Source: Ashinkailepas kermadecensis (lineage: Eukaryota > Arthropoda > Thecostraca > Neolepadidae). From it: DNA of 64,000 nt. The stretch is taken from NCBI GenBank assembly GCA_034440615.1, contig JAOTOM010005149.1, positions 248,001 through 312,000 on the forward strand. Reading direction: 5' to 3'. The translations under genes and the position numbers were made by a program. Under the pieces are notes generated by a model. The model was not told the DNA's origin, did not search any database, and was given only the letters and a program-made list of their open reading frames with translations. Of this stretch, positions 35,482 through 47,132 are shown piece after piece; position 1 is the first letter of the stretch; every line of letters begins with the position of its first letter.

Positions 35482-37778
35482 CTGCGGGCACCTCAAGGCG
35501 ATGACCTGGAGGGCCTCACTCGGATCCGTCGGTGGGGCGACCTCCTCCTTCGCCTCTACCCCCTCCCCTTGGTTACGTCACTGGCACAGTCACGATACCT
35601 GCTGGCTGCCAGCGTGAGGCGGTGCGTGCCTCGTCAGGCGTGTCTGCAGTGCTGTGGCAGACTCAACTCACCTCATGCTGGCACGCCACCAGATTTTGTG
35701 AATCAGGAGAGAAGGCCGGGTTGACGTAGCGCATCCAGTTGGACCTGCGCGTGTCGCACGCGTCTAGGAAGTAGTACTCGTCCGGCGACGTGTAAACCTG
35801 TGAGAGCATCAGCAGGCGGTCAGTGTACTGACACAGACCCAGTCGGGCCAGATGACCGAATGGTCATATGGTCATAGGTCAGCTGGCCAGTGCAAACCAT
35901 CGCACTGCTCGGCCGTTCGGGTCGCGCATCCTCTAAGCGCGCGACATGTTGCATCGATCTGGGCTGGGCACTTTTATCATTTTAATCGGGTGTGATTTTT
36001 CACCCATCCGTTTGGTTTTCCCACCCAGGCAAGTTGCATTTATCACGCTGTTCTTCCCAATGGCCACATTATTCTTCACTAGGTGCATTTCTGATCAGCA
36101 TAGGTGCTCTCTGTACCGAAGTGCCCATCCAGTGACTTACAAAGCAATTCTCACTTTAAAAACTGCCCTGATATGAGCACGTGGCAATGGAGCGACGACA
36201 GCGACAACCACATTACACAAGTCGCAACAGCAAGCACGCAACGCCCCCTCAAGGCGCTGCAGGTCATTGCACCAAAAGGGAACTGCTCAGCCGTGGCTGA
36301 TGCCGACTGAACACCACGACAACACAGCTGAAGCGGAGGCACCCATCGCACCTGAAGCGGCGGCGCCTATGGCGCCTGAAGCGGCAGCGCCCGGCGCGTC
36401 ATGCACACCAACGGCGCCAGCTATGACGTGCCAAAGCTAGCATAATTAAGCGGAGCTGTTATCGGTGAGCGTCACGCTGCTCAGACAGAGAGCTGATATC
36501 AGGGGGCGTCACGAGGCCGAGGAAAACAGGCTTGCTGAGGATATTTTTAGCGGTGAAAACATGCTCCATGGCTAGGCCACGCCTGTGGCCATGACACAAA
36601 AAGCGTTCGTGCAGTTCCCGGAGCCCGGCGGAATTCCGAGTACCTGGCGCTTCAGGAGGCGACCTCGACAGCGAGGGTGGCTGAACGCACATGGTTCCTG
36701 CACGAAAGAAGATGAGTTTTCATCCCGACACCTGGTTGATCCATTCTAGCACCGAAACCCGGCACCAAGCCCTTTGGTCAACCACCACCATATCAGCACC
36801 TCAAACTGAGCCACCATTGGGCTTCAATTTAAAACACCGATCATAATGTGACCAGCATGCTCTCGGCTTACCCTCCAGAAATACTTCTTGATGGCCGTCG
36901 GCGAGACCTCGTGCCTTTGCAGAGCCTCACCGACCAGAGGACCGAATCGGGTGCCCTTGGGAAGTCCGATCTTCGCTCGTACGCCGGGTATCTGCAAACG
37001 CAAACTGTCGTTAGCTGACAATTGTGGCAACCGCCAGGCGGTACCCCGAGTCTTGAAGAGCCATGAAAGCCGGAGTCTTCCTGCAACCATCTCGAGGGCA
37101 CTGGTTGGGCGGTTTTGACACACACGACCAAAACCGGCGTACCGTGAGATGTGCAATGTTAAACAGGCGGTCGCGTCCGGGAAGATAAAAATAGAACAGT
37201 TCGAACCCGATAGCACACGCCGTCTCGTGATGGGCAGTGGCGGGGAGGGGCAACGTCCACCTGCTGACAATCGTACCTCGATTATATCCCACTGGGGTTT
37301 CTGCATGCTCCAGTTGCCAGTTGTCCGACAGCCATGGGCTTTAGCCTTGAGGCAGCAACATGAATCTCCGCCCTGTGCCGAAAATTTGAGTGGATTCGGA
37401 GGTGCGGCTGCCCACTTGGTGTTCCCGAAATGTATTGCCATTAGGCTAATAACAGTTAAATGAAGCCAGTTATTTTAAGGACGCAGAGCAGTCGTTGACT
37501 CGTTTCTTACAGTCCGAGTCACTGACTGGGTCTCCCGCGCGTCACATTCATCATTGGAGTTTAGGGGCGCATCGACTGCGTCGGTCATGCAGCACATCAG
37601 ATCCATCACCTACCCCGTGCTTGATGAGGACGTTGTTGGGCTGCGACGATCTCGCCCGCTCCGGGTCGTCGGCAGCGACGGGCGAGTCGCGCACCAGGAA
37701 GGTGGCGCGCGCGTCGAACTCGCCTTCGCTGAGGCTGTCGACACTCCAGTTGCTCTCGTCCATCTCCGAGGTGGGCAT
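32113..37778 (-). CDS. Blimp-1: Blimp-1/PRDM1 transcriptional repressor
   Basis: PR/SET-domain zinc-finger repressor of the Blimp-1/PRDM1 family: it binds DNA through its fingers in the nucleus and silences targets. In insects it is known as an ecdysone-responsive timer that represses ftz-f1. Exons: 37614-37778, 36872-36991, 35672-35797, 34933-35059, 33205-34612 and 32113-32861, with GT-AG introns; they give about 897 residues once one surplus base near 33441 is discounted. The PR domain (about 56-165) shows [30 protein letters not shown] and [14 protein letters not shown] long disordered middle ends in [13 protein letters not shown], the motif that precedes the fingers in this family. Fingers lie at about 597-619, 625-647, 653-675, 681-703 and 709-733, the last C2HC. 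The ATG at 37776 is a guess (37761 is an alternative); 5' non-coding exons are not identified. Confidence 0.93.
32176..32370 (-). repeat. Blimp-1: Coding 39-bp repeat in Blimp-1
   Basis: Five tandem 13-residue units of the form [13 protein letters not shown] (with QPAGPA and QQQHY variants) near the C-terminus, about residues 813-877. The DNA copies are similar at synonymous sites too, so copy number probably varies between alleles. Confidence 0.9.
33205..34612 (-). CDS. Blimp-1: Blimp-1 exon 5, linker and fingers 1-2
   Basis: About 1.4 kb. The first 390 codons encode a Pro/Ser/Ala-rich linker with a basic stretch ([12 protein letters not shown]), a plausible nuclear-localisation region. The frame then changes at the C run 33441-33443, after which [13 protein letters not shown] and fingers 1 and 2 follow ([11 protein letters not shown] linker). 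The exon ends at LVHTG, split by a GTCAGT donor. Confidence 0.92.
33441..33443 (-). other. Blimp-1: Frameshift in Blimp-1 exon 5
   Basis: The linker frame is open up to SASSG and the finger frame is open from GSGESDQ onward, displaced by one base. Discounting one base of this C run makes the exon length fit both neighbouring splice phases. A sequencing or assembly indel is most likely; a true disabling mutation or an allele is the alternative. Confidence 0.8.
34933..35059 (-). CDS. Blimp-1: Blimp-1 exon 4, PR domain end
   Basis: 127 nt from a GTTTCAG acceptor to a GTGAGT donor, leaving one base for the next codon. Contains [16 protein letters not shown] and [15 protein letters not shown], the end of the PR fold. 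Confidence 0.95.
35302..35480. repeat. AT microsatellite in Blimp-1 intron 3
   Basis: A TA-dinucleotide run whose ends CCTCGTATGTATG and CATACCTACGAGG are near-perfect inverses, giving a palindrome over 35302-35399. A second AT tract follows at 35412-35479. It lies in the intron between PR-domain exons 3 and 4. Confidence 0.92.
35672..35797 (-). CDS. Blimp-1: Blimp-1 exon 3, PR domain core
   Basis: Forty-two codons in phase 0, from a TCTCACAG acceptor to a GTGAGT donor. Contains [20 protein letters not shown] and CQHE, the most conserved part of the domain. PR domains of this subfamily usually lack the intact SET methyltransferase catalytic motif, and none is seen here. Confidence 0.95.
36872..36991 (-). 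CDS. Blimp-1: Blimp-1 exon 2, PR domain start
   Basis: Forty codons between a GTTTGCAG acceptor and a GTAAGC donor, phase 0 at both ends. Contains [15 protein letters not shown] and IKKYFWR, the first conserved blocks of the PR domain. Confidence 0.93.
37563..37593 (+). repeat. Dispersed 27-31 nt element, copy 3
   Basis: Reads AGGGGCGCATCGACTGCG then TCGGTCATGCAGC. It lies in Blimp-1 intron 1, about 20 nt inside the splice donor of exon 1. Confidence 0.6.
37614..37778 (-). CDS. Blimp-1: Blimp-1 coding exon 1 (start uncertain)
   Basis: Encodes an acidic N-terminus ([16 protein letters not shown], then [10 protein letters not shown]) that parallels the region before the PR domain in other family members, ending NVLIKHG at a GTAGGT donor in phase 0. 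Both candidate ATGs (37776-37778 and 37761-37763) have a purine at -3. Directly upstream on the minus strand CCGACAG could also be a splice acceptor, so the first ATG may be preceded by a 5' UTR intron. Confidence 0.75.
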
Positions 37779-37831
37779 GTCTGTCGGCGGGGCTCTCGTC
37801 AGCGTCGGCGGTCGGCTGGACCCGGCAGCCA

Positions 37832-38170
37832 CGCGGTGTCGCATGGTGTCCGGTGGTGTCCGGTGGTGTCGGCTGGTGTCAGGTGGTGTCAGGTCACCAC
37901 CTGACTTACAGGTGGTGTCAGGTGGTGTTAGCCGATGTCAGGTGGTGTCGGCGGGTGTCAGCCGGTATCAGGCGGTGTCAGGTGGTATCGGCCAATGTCA
38001 GATGGTGTTTGCCGGTTTCGGATGGTGTCAGGTGGTGTCGGCTGGTGTTAGCCGGTGTCGGGTGGTGTCGGCTGGTGTCGGCTGGTTCAGGTGGTGTTGG
38101 CCGATGCCAGGTGGTGTCGGTTGGTTTAAGATGTTGCCAGATGGTGTTAGGCGGTGTCAGCTGGTGTCAA
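37832..38170. repeat. VNTR abutting Blimp-1 first coding exon
   Basis: About 30 copies of a 10-11 bp unit (GGTGGTGTCA, GCTGGTGTCG and relatives). It begins about 55 bp from the proposed start codon, on the 5' side of the gene, so it lies in the promoter, 5' UTR or a 5' intron. Confidence 0.9.
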
Positions 38171-38929
38171 GTGGTGGAAATTTATGTCGTGCACTGACAC
38201 CAGCAAGCTTTACGATGGGGTTGTTCGAGTTCAAATATTGATTCGCAGCTGGAGGACGTGAGTCAACACTTCCGGAGGACACGACAGTGGACACCAGGAG
38301 ATACAATCCAACATTCCGGTGGATGCATTCACCTAAATGCTTATCGGGATTTTTACTCTCCCCCATGCTCGATAGATACATACTTAATATAAAAGATCAG
38401 CAATCTGTGTATAATTTAGTAGCGTAACCAGGGTGGTAATGGGTGAATAACCCCCGACTGAAACATGGTCTAAGCGTGGTAAAATGTACATCCCTGACCC
38501 CCACCTTTTACTAAGACAAAATATGCCTACCCTCCTGTGAAAACTTCCCACTCCGTTGTGTCTGTCACTGCAATGAATTGTCAGTCAGCAAAATCATTTC
38601 AGAAAGCGGGACCGTCCGAGTCGCAGCGGGACCGTCCGAGTCGCGGCGTCCCGAGGCGCGACGTTCCGACTGGAAACCGTCCAAACCGCGAAGTTGGCGG
38701 CGACCGTCCGCAGGAGCCTCCGTCACCGGCCCGGTCCCACCCAGGGCCGACGGGGCGCGTGGTGTGCACTGTGCAGCCGACGGCTCCTCAGGGTCGGCCC
38801 AAGGTCGCACATCGATCCATCCGGCCGCGCATGCGGGGACACGTGGGCCGCACGTCAGCCGACCGCGGCCCGGCGTCCTCGTCCCCCGCCCTCCTGCTCG
38901 GCGACGCGTCCAACAGGTGGGCTCCCGCA

Positions 38930-39052
38930 GACTCCGAGCCCACGTCCAACACGTAGGCGCCCACAGACTCCGAACCCACGTCCAACAGGTAGGCGCCCAC
39001 AGATTCCGAGCCCACGTCCAACAGGTAGGCGCCCACAGACTCCGAGCCGTCG
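38930..39052. repeat. 36-bp minisatellite
   Basis: Three and a half copies of a 36-bp unit containing GAGCCCACGTCCAACA and GTAGGCGCCCACAGA. Confidence 0.88.
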
Positions 39053-42000
39053 CTGCCCGACTCTACACTCCACGAAACATCGAGTAAATAAATAGCTGCT
39101 GTTGAATTCCGTTACCGATTCCGCCGGTAAATGGTTATGCTACAGAAGGAGAATGTTCGGCTCAGCAGAAAATAAACGTTGGTTGTACCATGTGCACTGT
39201 TATTATCGCTCATAGCGCAAAGAAACCTAACCGTAAAAATGACTATCCGGTTCCATTTGTGAAATAAGCAAATTATGCGTGACAGTTCCAATATGGCAAA
39301 GACATGCAATTGTTTCTCACACGTCAGTGAGAACAATGTGCCATTTTGTTCAAGGCTATTAATCAAAAATTAGCAGGCAGGCTAGGTTTATGGGCATTGG
39401 AATGTTATCAGAAATTAGAAATCGCACCCTCAATACGTCAAAACGGCAGCACGCTTCTCTGAAGCGATTTCTGTGGCTCGTTCTGCGAGTCGGCGGCTTA
39501 ACTATCGGACGGATGACCAGTTTACGCGGAATTTACTAGGCTAAACTGGGTCTAAACTCCAACGTTGTTGGGACGAAACGTATGTCACTGTTTGCATGAA
39601 CATCTCCAATACGCCAAGCGAATCCATCCTCTGCCGTAGACTTGCACTCACGTACACACACACACACACACGCACAGATACACACCATGTCCCTGTCACA
39701 TGAGAAAGAAAAAATCCCCAGTGCCTAAGGTCATGCTTCCCATGCCCACTGATCACAAGCAGGCTTGCTCCGGCTGGCTTACGGAGAGTCGTGAAGTGTT
39801 GGTGATGAGGCCCTTCAGAGTGGGATTTGTCTCGCGTGCGCTGATTAGTTGCCGGTTTTGGTGCCCGATCCGTGTCTGACCTATAAATACGCCTTCTGGG
39901 AACAGGCTACACACAAGGGGACCACAGCGTAAGCAGGATACTGCTAAAGCTGTGCCCTCCAGGGTATCCTATGATATTTTGGAGGGTTATTGCATCCTCT
40001 CCACTCTCTCATCCGCCATACTGACCCCTCCCCTGAATTTTTCCACATTCCACACGGGCCTGCTCGGGATGAGCCACTTCGTCCCCACGTGTGGCACTCT
40101 GCTCTGTGGCTTATATCCCATCAGATATCTCAGTTAGCAGTAGCCTAACGCGAATCGTTTTCATCACACTACGTTAACCAAATCCCAGAAGCATAGGGAC
40201 GTTCTTGGATGGGGGAGGGCGAACACATTTCAACTGATTTATCACGGCCACAGCTTGATCATCGCTACGTGAGTGTATGTGTGACCTTGACCAAGAACCC
40301 TCACTGAGACAGGTCAGAACAGAAAACCCGGGCGACGCCGTTGGTCCCGTAGCTCACACACGACTGACAGGACGTCCGGCCTACACCACTGTCGGAGGTG
40401 GGCCACACAAACGCGCCATCAATGGCGGGCGGCCCGCCTCCCGGCCTACCTCAGGGACCGGGACGGTGCGGGTCCACGCGGTCACACCGGCGGCACGGGC
40501 CGCAGTCTCGTCACACTGTGGCGCGTCCACACCCGACTGACCTGGCACTGCTCACAAAGGCGGCGGCAGAGCGGCCGTTTTACCTTGGCTACGGCCGCCG
40601 GTCGGGTTCGCCGCGCCCGGGGAGGCGAATCAGCGCCGGGCGGCCGGCCAGTTGCGCTGACCTTGCCGGCCGGCGGCGGCCAGACTCTCCGACACGTACT
40701 CTCGCCGCCTGTTTGTCACTCGGCCAGCGACGGCTGGTGGTGTGCGGCGGCGACGGCGCCTGGTAACCGCGGCTGTCCTCTCCGACGGGCTTTTGTCGGG
40801 CGGCGGGCCGGCCGCGCGGTGTCATTGAACCCCAGCCACGCCGTGTGACCTTGAATAGCCGAATGACGCACATATGCTCGTACCAGGGTCGGGCACAGCA
40901 CCATTTTACGGCTGAGGTGCCCGAACGTCCGCCCAGTGGCGGGGGGGGATCTGCAAGGGCGGGTGGCCACCCAGGATATCTCGTAATGCGATGAGCGGCC
41001 GTGCGCGCACGCAACAGGCGGACAACCGAATAGCAGCGTGGCACCTGTTGGAAGGAAGTTCGGAACCCCACTGCACGTACGACTTGGCATCTCTCGCAGT
41101 GTGTCTCACTCGGTCTGGTGTCCAAGTCTGGTCTTGGTATCTCTCGTCTGGTATCTCGCCATACCCTCTCCCGATTATATTTTCGTGACAATTGTTAATC
41201 GATGAGGATATTCGTGGTATGGTCATTTGGTGATATGCATCCAGAAGTCACAATTGTATGCCGGATGATTTCAATTGTTTTACATAGATGCTGGAGATAA
41301 TTCTCATAATTTGTCCAATGCTGAATTAGTTCGTCAGTTAGTTGGTCAATTAGTTGGCCCACTTAACCTCCGACCATGGTTTGTGAATGACGGGAAGATG
41401 CTGCATCAGCAAGCAAGCATCCAACCCATACTCCTGTCAAACGACCTTCACCTCGGAACAAATTGCACAGCCTGCCGCAGCGATGATAAGTATCAAGGAC
41501 CTGCCGACCGCGTTTACTCTGCACACACCCACACCACCGAAATGTCTCTGCAGACGAAAAGATTTTCTGCCGCTGGCAGATTTTAGTCGGTTCCAATCGC
41601 TCGAAACCAGTAAAGAAGTTTTGTCAGTCGAATATGCACACATGCACATGCGTGGGGCTTCATTTGTCATACAGCATCTATCTTAATCAGACCTGTCGTT
41701 CTGAAGCTTTACACAATTTTGAATCATTTTGAGTTCTATAAGCACTGATGTTATACAAAAAGGGTCACAAACAAGTTAGAAGTATTTTCTTTAAAGACAC
41801 TTTCTTTCAAGTACATTGCCTGTGGCATGGCCAGAAATTCTGCAGGCACAGAAAAACATGTTCGTGTGCCGTTTAAATTTCTATCAACACTGCAACTCTG
41901 CCGTGTTTGTCTATACATAATCTGTCGTAGTTTGCGGAAATGTCTGCTACTCTGCAACCACGGATAGGACTGGGGACACCTGTTAAAAATGAATGTGGAT

Positions 42001-42059
42001 CGTAATACGCCTTCTTTAAAATATATGGCTGGGGTTCACTACTCGCCAGTGGTTGCGGA

Positions 42060-42240
42060 ATCCTTGCATCGCCTTTGACATCAATCACCCGTCCAACATC
42101 GCTCGTGACATCACCCTCCCGTCCAACATCGCCCTTGACATCACCCTCCCCTCCCCTCATTGCCTTGACACCACCATCTCCTCCTCCCTACGCCTTGACA
42201 TCACCCTCTCCTGCCATCGCCCTTGACATCACCCTGCCCC
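42060..42240. repeat. CTTGACATCACCCTCCC minisatellite
   Basis: Six imperfect copies, unit about 27-30 bp, pyrimidine-rich on the plus strand (CGCCCTTGACATCACCCTC). Confidence 0.82.
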
Positions 42241-44162
42241 TCCCCCATGGGTAGCGGCCGCGACCTTGGCGGCCGCCGGGGCCGGGGTGGCGAGACGGCC
42301 GTCCCCAGCCGGCCGCTGATCACGTCAGCCACACTTCCCACACAACACTGCCGGCATTCACAGATGTGTCGTCCCCAGCTGTCCTGCCACCGATCCCCAG
42401 CTGTCCCCGGTCACCGAGCCGCACTGTAGACATCCGGGAGCTTCGAGGTGGATTGAGACGTAGCTCGTGAGCGAGGCCTGGCTAATCGCCGTTTAGAGCT
42501 CGCGTACCTAACGAACCAGACGCCGCATATTTGCTGGACTTACGTTGATGAAGGGATCAGCGTTGGCTCACTTCCATGCCATGGGAGAAACGCACCCATT
42601 CGCAGTCCACATCCCCTCCCCCGTGCCAGTGTTGAAATGGTAACCAGCTGGTCATGAACAGGGAAGTCTCTATGTACTTCCGAGGGGACGAATGCTTTCT
42701 CGTCAACACGCAGGCACCTGGGCACCCTCCGATAAGCAGCTGTCCGACCTGTTTACCGAGCATCCATTATTAAATCTCGGCACACCCGCACCTGGCAGTC
42801 ATTGCTGTTTGTGTAACGGGGCCTGGCGCGTCCCCTTCCTGGTCGGCTTGACCCAATTACCCTTTGCTCCCCTCCCGTTATCCCGGGTGTTCATAAATAC
42901 CGCGGTGGAGTCCCCGACCTGCGCCTGGCCCGCGCCTCGTCGGCCGGCCGAAAACAGGGCTGTCTCTTCTCCCCCACTCACTGCGCGGGCCAGGGCCGCT
43001 GGCGACACCTACCGGGGTGGTCAGGGGAAGGGGGTGGTGGCCAGTGTGGGCAGGGCTTCCTCCTCTCCTCCACTCACTGCACGGGGGCCAGGGCCGCCGG
43101 CGACACTTCCCGGGGTGGTCAGGGGAGGGGGAGGAATGGCCAGTGTGGTCGGTCACTCGGACAGGGCAGTGCGGAAGTCTGTCGGTCAACGCATTCCAGC
43201 TGGCCGGCTGGGGAGGATGGGACATAGTGGGCAGCGAGGTTAACAAAGAGCGCTTTAAATGACCGGCACTGGGCATGGTACGCTGCTATTTATAGCTCTC
43301 GGCCTGAAAAGTGGCAAAAATAGTCAAGCGGTCAACATGCATGAAAGGAATGCATGGATATGAGCACTGTTGTTGGTTTACATTGAAAAGTGCCGAGTGA
43401 AATGCATGGATAGCATCGTACGCTAGTATTCCCAAACAACTATAATGCCAGCGCAGTCATCAGCTATCGTTTTAACATTTTTGGCCGTCCTGCCTCTACG
43501 CCGTAGACAAAAATGCAACACATGTTCTGTTGCGTACTTTTTGCAATGCCGTAGCTCATCATGCAGCTGTTCTCAGAATTGAACAGCTCATATTCGTCAG
43601 AACTGCTTAGGGTAATATATACCTTACGAAGTGTTTTTTTAGACTGCGAGGAAATGTCATCATAGTGCAAAATACCGACAAAACTCGGCCTCTTGCGAGG
43701 ATGGCACCTTTGCCCTCACCCCAGATCCACCCCTGATTGCAGGCTGCATGATGAAACTGTTGACGCAACACGCACCGGCATAACGCAATAATACTGTCGC
43801 CAATGTGCCATCGGTATATCTTAGAATTCGCGCGGCGATCTTCATAACCACGTAACGAGCACAGTTTCCGGCAGGCATTCGCCCCGGCCGGACCGAAGAA
43901 GTGTAACGGTGTCGGCACCTGGCTGCGTTCGGCCGGTCCACACCCCCACCCCTCGTGCTGGTCGTCCTCGCCCTTCCCTGTGAGACGCGCCGCGCACAAA
44001 CAACCGGCGACGGGCGTCCGTCGCTCTGCCGCTTACCGCCGAACACAACAACCGGTCCGGGGCAGGGACAGGAGGGGGAGGGGGAGAGGACGCGGAAGAG
44101 AGACGACGGTCGACAGCAGAAACCAGCCGCCTGTGCCCGGTGTGCCAGCGACCGAAGTCCTG

Positions 44163-44338
44163 CCGGCGTGTTACAGTCATACCAGTCACCCAGCCGGCGC
44201 TTCACAGCCATACCAGTCACCCAGCCGGCGCTTCACAACCATACAAGTCACCCAGCCGGCGCTTCACAGCCATACCGTCACCCAGCCGGCGCTTCACAAC
44301 CATATAAGTCACCCAGCCGGCGTTTCACAGCCATACCG
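44163..44338. repeat. 31-bp minisatellite
   Basis: Five to six copies of a 30-31 bp unit containing CACCCAGCCGGCGCTTCACA and CATACCAGT; some copies lack one or two bases. Confidence 0.92.
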
Positions 44339-44806
44339 TTGGAATGTCGGCAATACATTATTCGCCATTGGTTGTGTAGTTGTCAATCGGGGCTGATCTG
44401 CGACGTGAGGTGGTGTTGAGCACGACAGACACGGATGTATAGATTGTGTCCAGAGATAGACTACCTCACTGATCCGGGAGGTCGCGATGGACTCTGTCCG
44501 GGACACCAACAGGGTGAGCAGCTGCCAGGCAGACCGACGCCCATAGCATCCACCGACGCGACTCAATACGTTCCTGCTGAACGGTGATGCAAGCGCTGCG
44601 GCTCCGCAGAACACCGCTTCGGAATTGTCTTTCACAACCGGCCACCGATTAGCTGCTGTTTCGCGTATTGATCAGATAGCGCGGCAGACGTGCACGGCGG
44701 AACGTCTCGGTACGTCCCCGGCTGTACGCGCGCACACCGAGGCCTCGTCCGGAGCGTCACGCACGGCAGTAGTGCGCAGCTGTCTGCCTGTAGGCGTGCG
44801 GGCTGA

Positions 44807-44814
44807 TGACGTCA
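44807..44814. promoter_or_regulatory. CRE palindrome upstream of secreted ORF
   Basis: TGACGTCA, about 125 bp upstream of the ATG at 44938. CREB-type sites are common in promoters of secreted-peptide genes, but no TATA box or transcription start was identified, so the link is inferential. Confidence 0.35.
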
Positions 44815-44937
44815 TGGGGCCCGCATGTTGGTGTGCCTGTGTTCAGCTGGTCCGTGACTTGATCAACAGTGGAAGCCGGACTTCCGACGGGAAGATCGAT
44901 CGTCAACCACGTGGAATCAATCGGCATGTACAGGACA

Positions 44938-45322
44938 ATGAAGATGTCAAGCACTCAAAAGTCAATTATTGTCAGCACGAATATCCTCATCGTATTCTTC
45001 TTTTTAGCCGGACTTGTCGGGGCAGTTCCATTAAAAGAAGGAGGTATTCCCCGCGATGTTAACATGACTCCTGCTTCACTGAACAGGCTGCAAACTTCCG
45101 TACGGCTTGGGAATCGCTGCAAGCTTGATTCACCTCAAAGAGCGACGGACGAAGCCTTGCAGAGAAGCAGAGAAGAGAATGGGATGGTATTATGTGCTAT
45201 TGTGTAGTATTTACTTACAGTGCTTGCTCATGGCTATTATCGTACAGGACGAAAGTGAAGAAATCACTCTCCCCGTTCCGGTCTCAGTCGATTTGCAGTC
45301 GGATAAATATCACCTGGGTTGA
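44938..45322 (+). CDS. Candidate small secreted protein, two exons
   Basis: Exon 1 (44938-45186, 83 codons) begins MKMSSTQKS and runs into a hydrophobic stretch rich in I, L, V and F ending FFFLAGLVGA before VPLKEGG: a textbook signal peptide with cleavage likely after VGA. A 61-nt intron with a GTATTA donor and CGTACAG acceptor, phase 0, joins exon 2 (45248-45322), which adds 24 residues (DESEEITLPVPV to DKYHLG) and a TGA. The predicted protein is 107 residues. The mature part is hydrophilic, has one cysteine and no dibasic cleavage site, so it is not an obvious neuropeptide precursor. The ATG has A at -3. I do not recognise a family. Without splicing, the frame stops soon after exon 1 at 45207. 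Confidence 0.38.
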
Positions 45323-46945
45323 TCAATGTTGTGGTAAATGCATAATTTTAGCTTGCTTCGATGCTTTACACACAACAAAAAGCACTCTCGGATCTAGAAG
45401 CTTGTACATTCGGTGAGCCATTTCAAAACTCCCTTCGGCTATGTATTCTACACATGCGTCGGATTTGGATACCGGTAGATGTAGTTGTTATTTTAAAACA
45501 TTCTTTCTGATGGCACATGTCTATACTTAGATAAATCCATTGGTTTATGCAAAATTAGTTGGAAATCGACCACCGCACGGGCACGGTCATCCAGTAAAAT
45601 CCTATCTCGCCGGGCCCGCCTGGAACAAAGTGATCACCCTACATGCCATTGGACTGAACGGGGCAAGCACAGGACACCAAGGGAATCACAGATCGTGACT
45701 GTGTGGTGGTCGGAGGATCACCGGTGGTGGGTCGGAGGATCGACTAGTGGCGGAACCGGGAAAAAAATACTGAATATATACTGAAAATATTGAACTTACC
45801 ATAGCCTTGAAAGGAAGAAAATAAAAGTACCCATCCGAACAGATATATCAAGAGCACACCAGTATATGCCGCAAAAAGCGATAAGTGAAGGCTCGGTGCA
45901 GGACATGTTGCTTATGGCAATCTAGGAGCGGGGTGGGGGAGGGGTGGATGAGATGACAAGGTCAACGGGATTCTGACCAAATATTTTTCACCACTCTTAA
46001 TGAGACGCTGAATCCGTTCCTGCCGTCATTCATGTCCCAACCGATGCGGATCAGGCTCCCAGACGCCGCTTCGGCTTTCAGACCCTATTGAGTCGCCACA
46101 CATCTGCAGCCCACCGCTCTTCCGGATGCTCTCCCCTATCCATCAAAGAGCCAGCTTCCAGTAACCGACGAGCCGGCGGCCGGGGTCATTGCCCAGTCAC
46201 CCCTTTCCACGACCCGGGCAGTTGGCGGCGCTGGCGCGTCCAACACTCACCCGGTGCCGATAATTACACCGCACGCCGAAAATGTTTTGTCAGAAGAGCC
46301 GCTAGAATATCGTGGCCAGCTGGATTTTTCTCCAAGCTACGCAACGTAGGAAATGCGTTTTGGAAGTAGATTTACCTACTGAGCGTTTGTGCTTCTCACC
46401 TTAAAACATATGTATGATTGCTGTTATATTAATAATTGTGGTATGCTAACGGGAAATACCATCGATATTCGTGTTTAAAAAAGTGGAACGTAATGAAAGT
46501 AAATACGTAAATACGTAATTCACCAAAGTAAACCAAATGAAGTTTGTGATGAATAAAAATAATCAAAGTTAATGGGACGGACCTCAAAATTGAATGGGGC
46601 AACGTGTTAAGCTTGAGGGAACGACACCATCAACCATATATGGTCTACCCGTGTTGGTGGGCTTCGTTGATTGCGCATCCACTTTCCGTTGTGACATTCA
46701 CGATCAATTATTTAAAAAATCAGGCGAGTATGCTGAAATTGATTATTTATGGCAAAATCATGATGGTTCCAAACACAATTGAACGTGGAAGAAAGACAAC
46801 ATTCCAATGGCCATCAAGCCCATTGCAATAACACGAAAAATAAAACGATTTTCTTTCTCCATCTCTCCATCTTTCTTTAAAAATACGCTGTTCCTTCTCA
46901 TTCACTCTACCTTTCTACATTTATACCCTACCTCTCCACCTACAC

Positions 46946-47132
<187 letters not shown>

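Larger units (their letters stand above)
38180..44937. other. Gene-free 5' flank of Blimp-1
   Basis: No supported gene. It holds several CpG-rich patches (about 38600-39060, 40320-40830, 42230-43240, 43850-44170), small tandem repeats listed separately, a CA run near 39655-39670, and possible solo hAT ends near 38417 (TAGTAGCGTAACCAGGG) and 43685-43733 (minus strand, CAGGGGTGGATCTGGGG). GC-rich open frames of 100-200 codons occur on both strands without recognisable domains. Part of this is presumably Blimp-1 regulatory DNA or 5' exons. Confidence 0.5.

Noticed and set aside
45187..45220. 34-nt intron using the CTTACAG acceptor near 45220 in the secreted ORF
   Set aside because: Too short for a typical spliceosomal intron; the acceptor at 45247 gives 61 nt and preserves an open frame.
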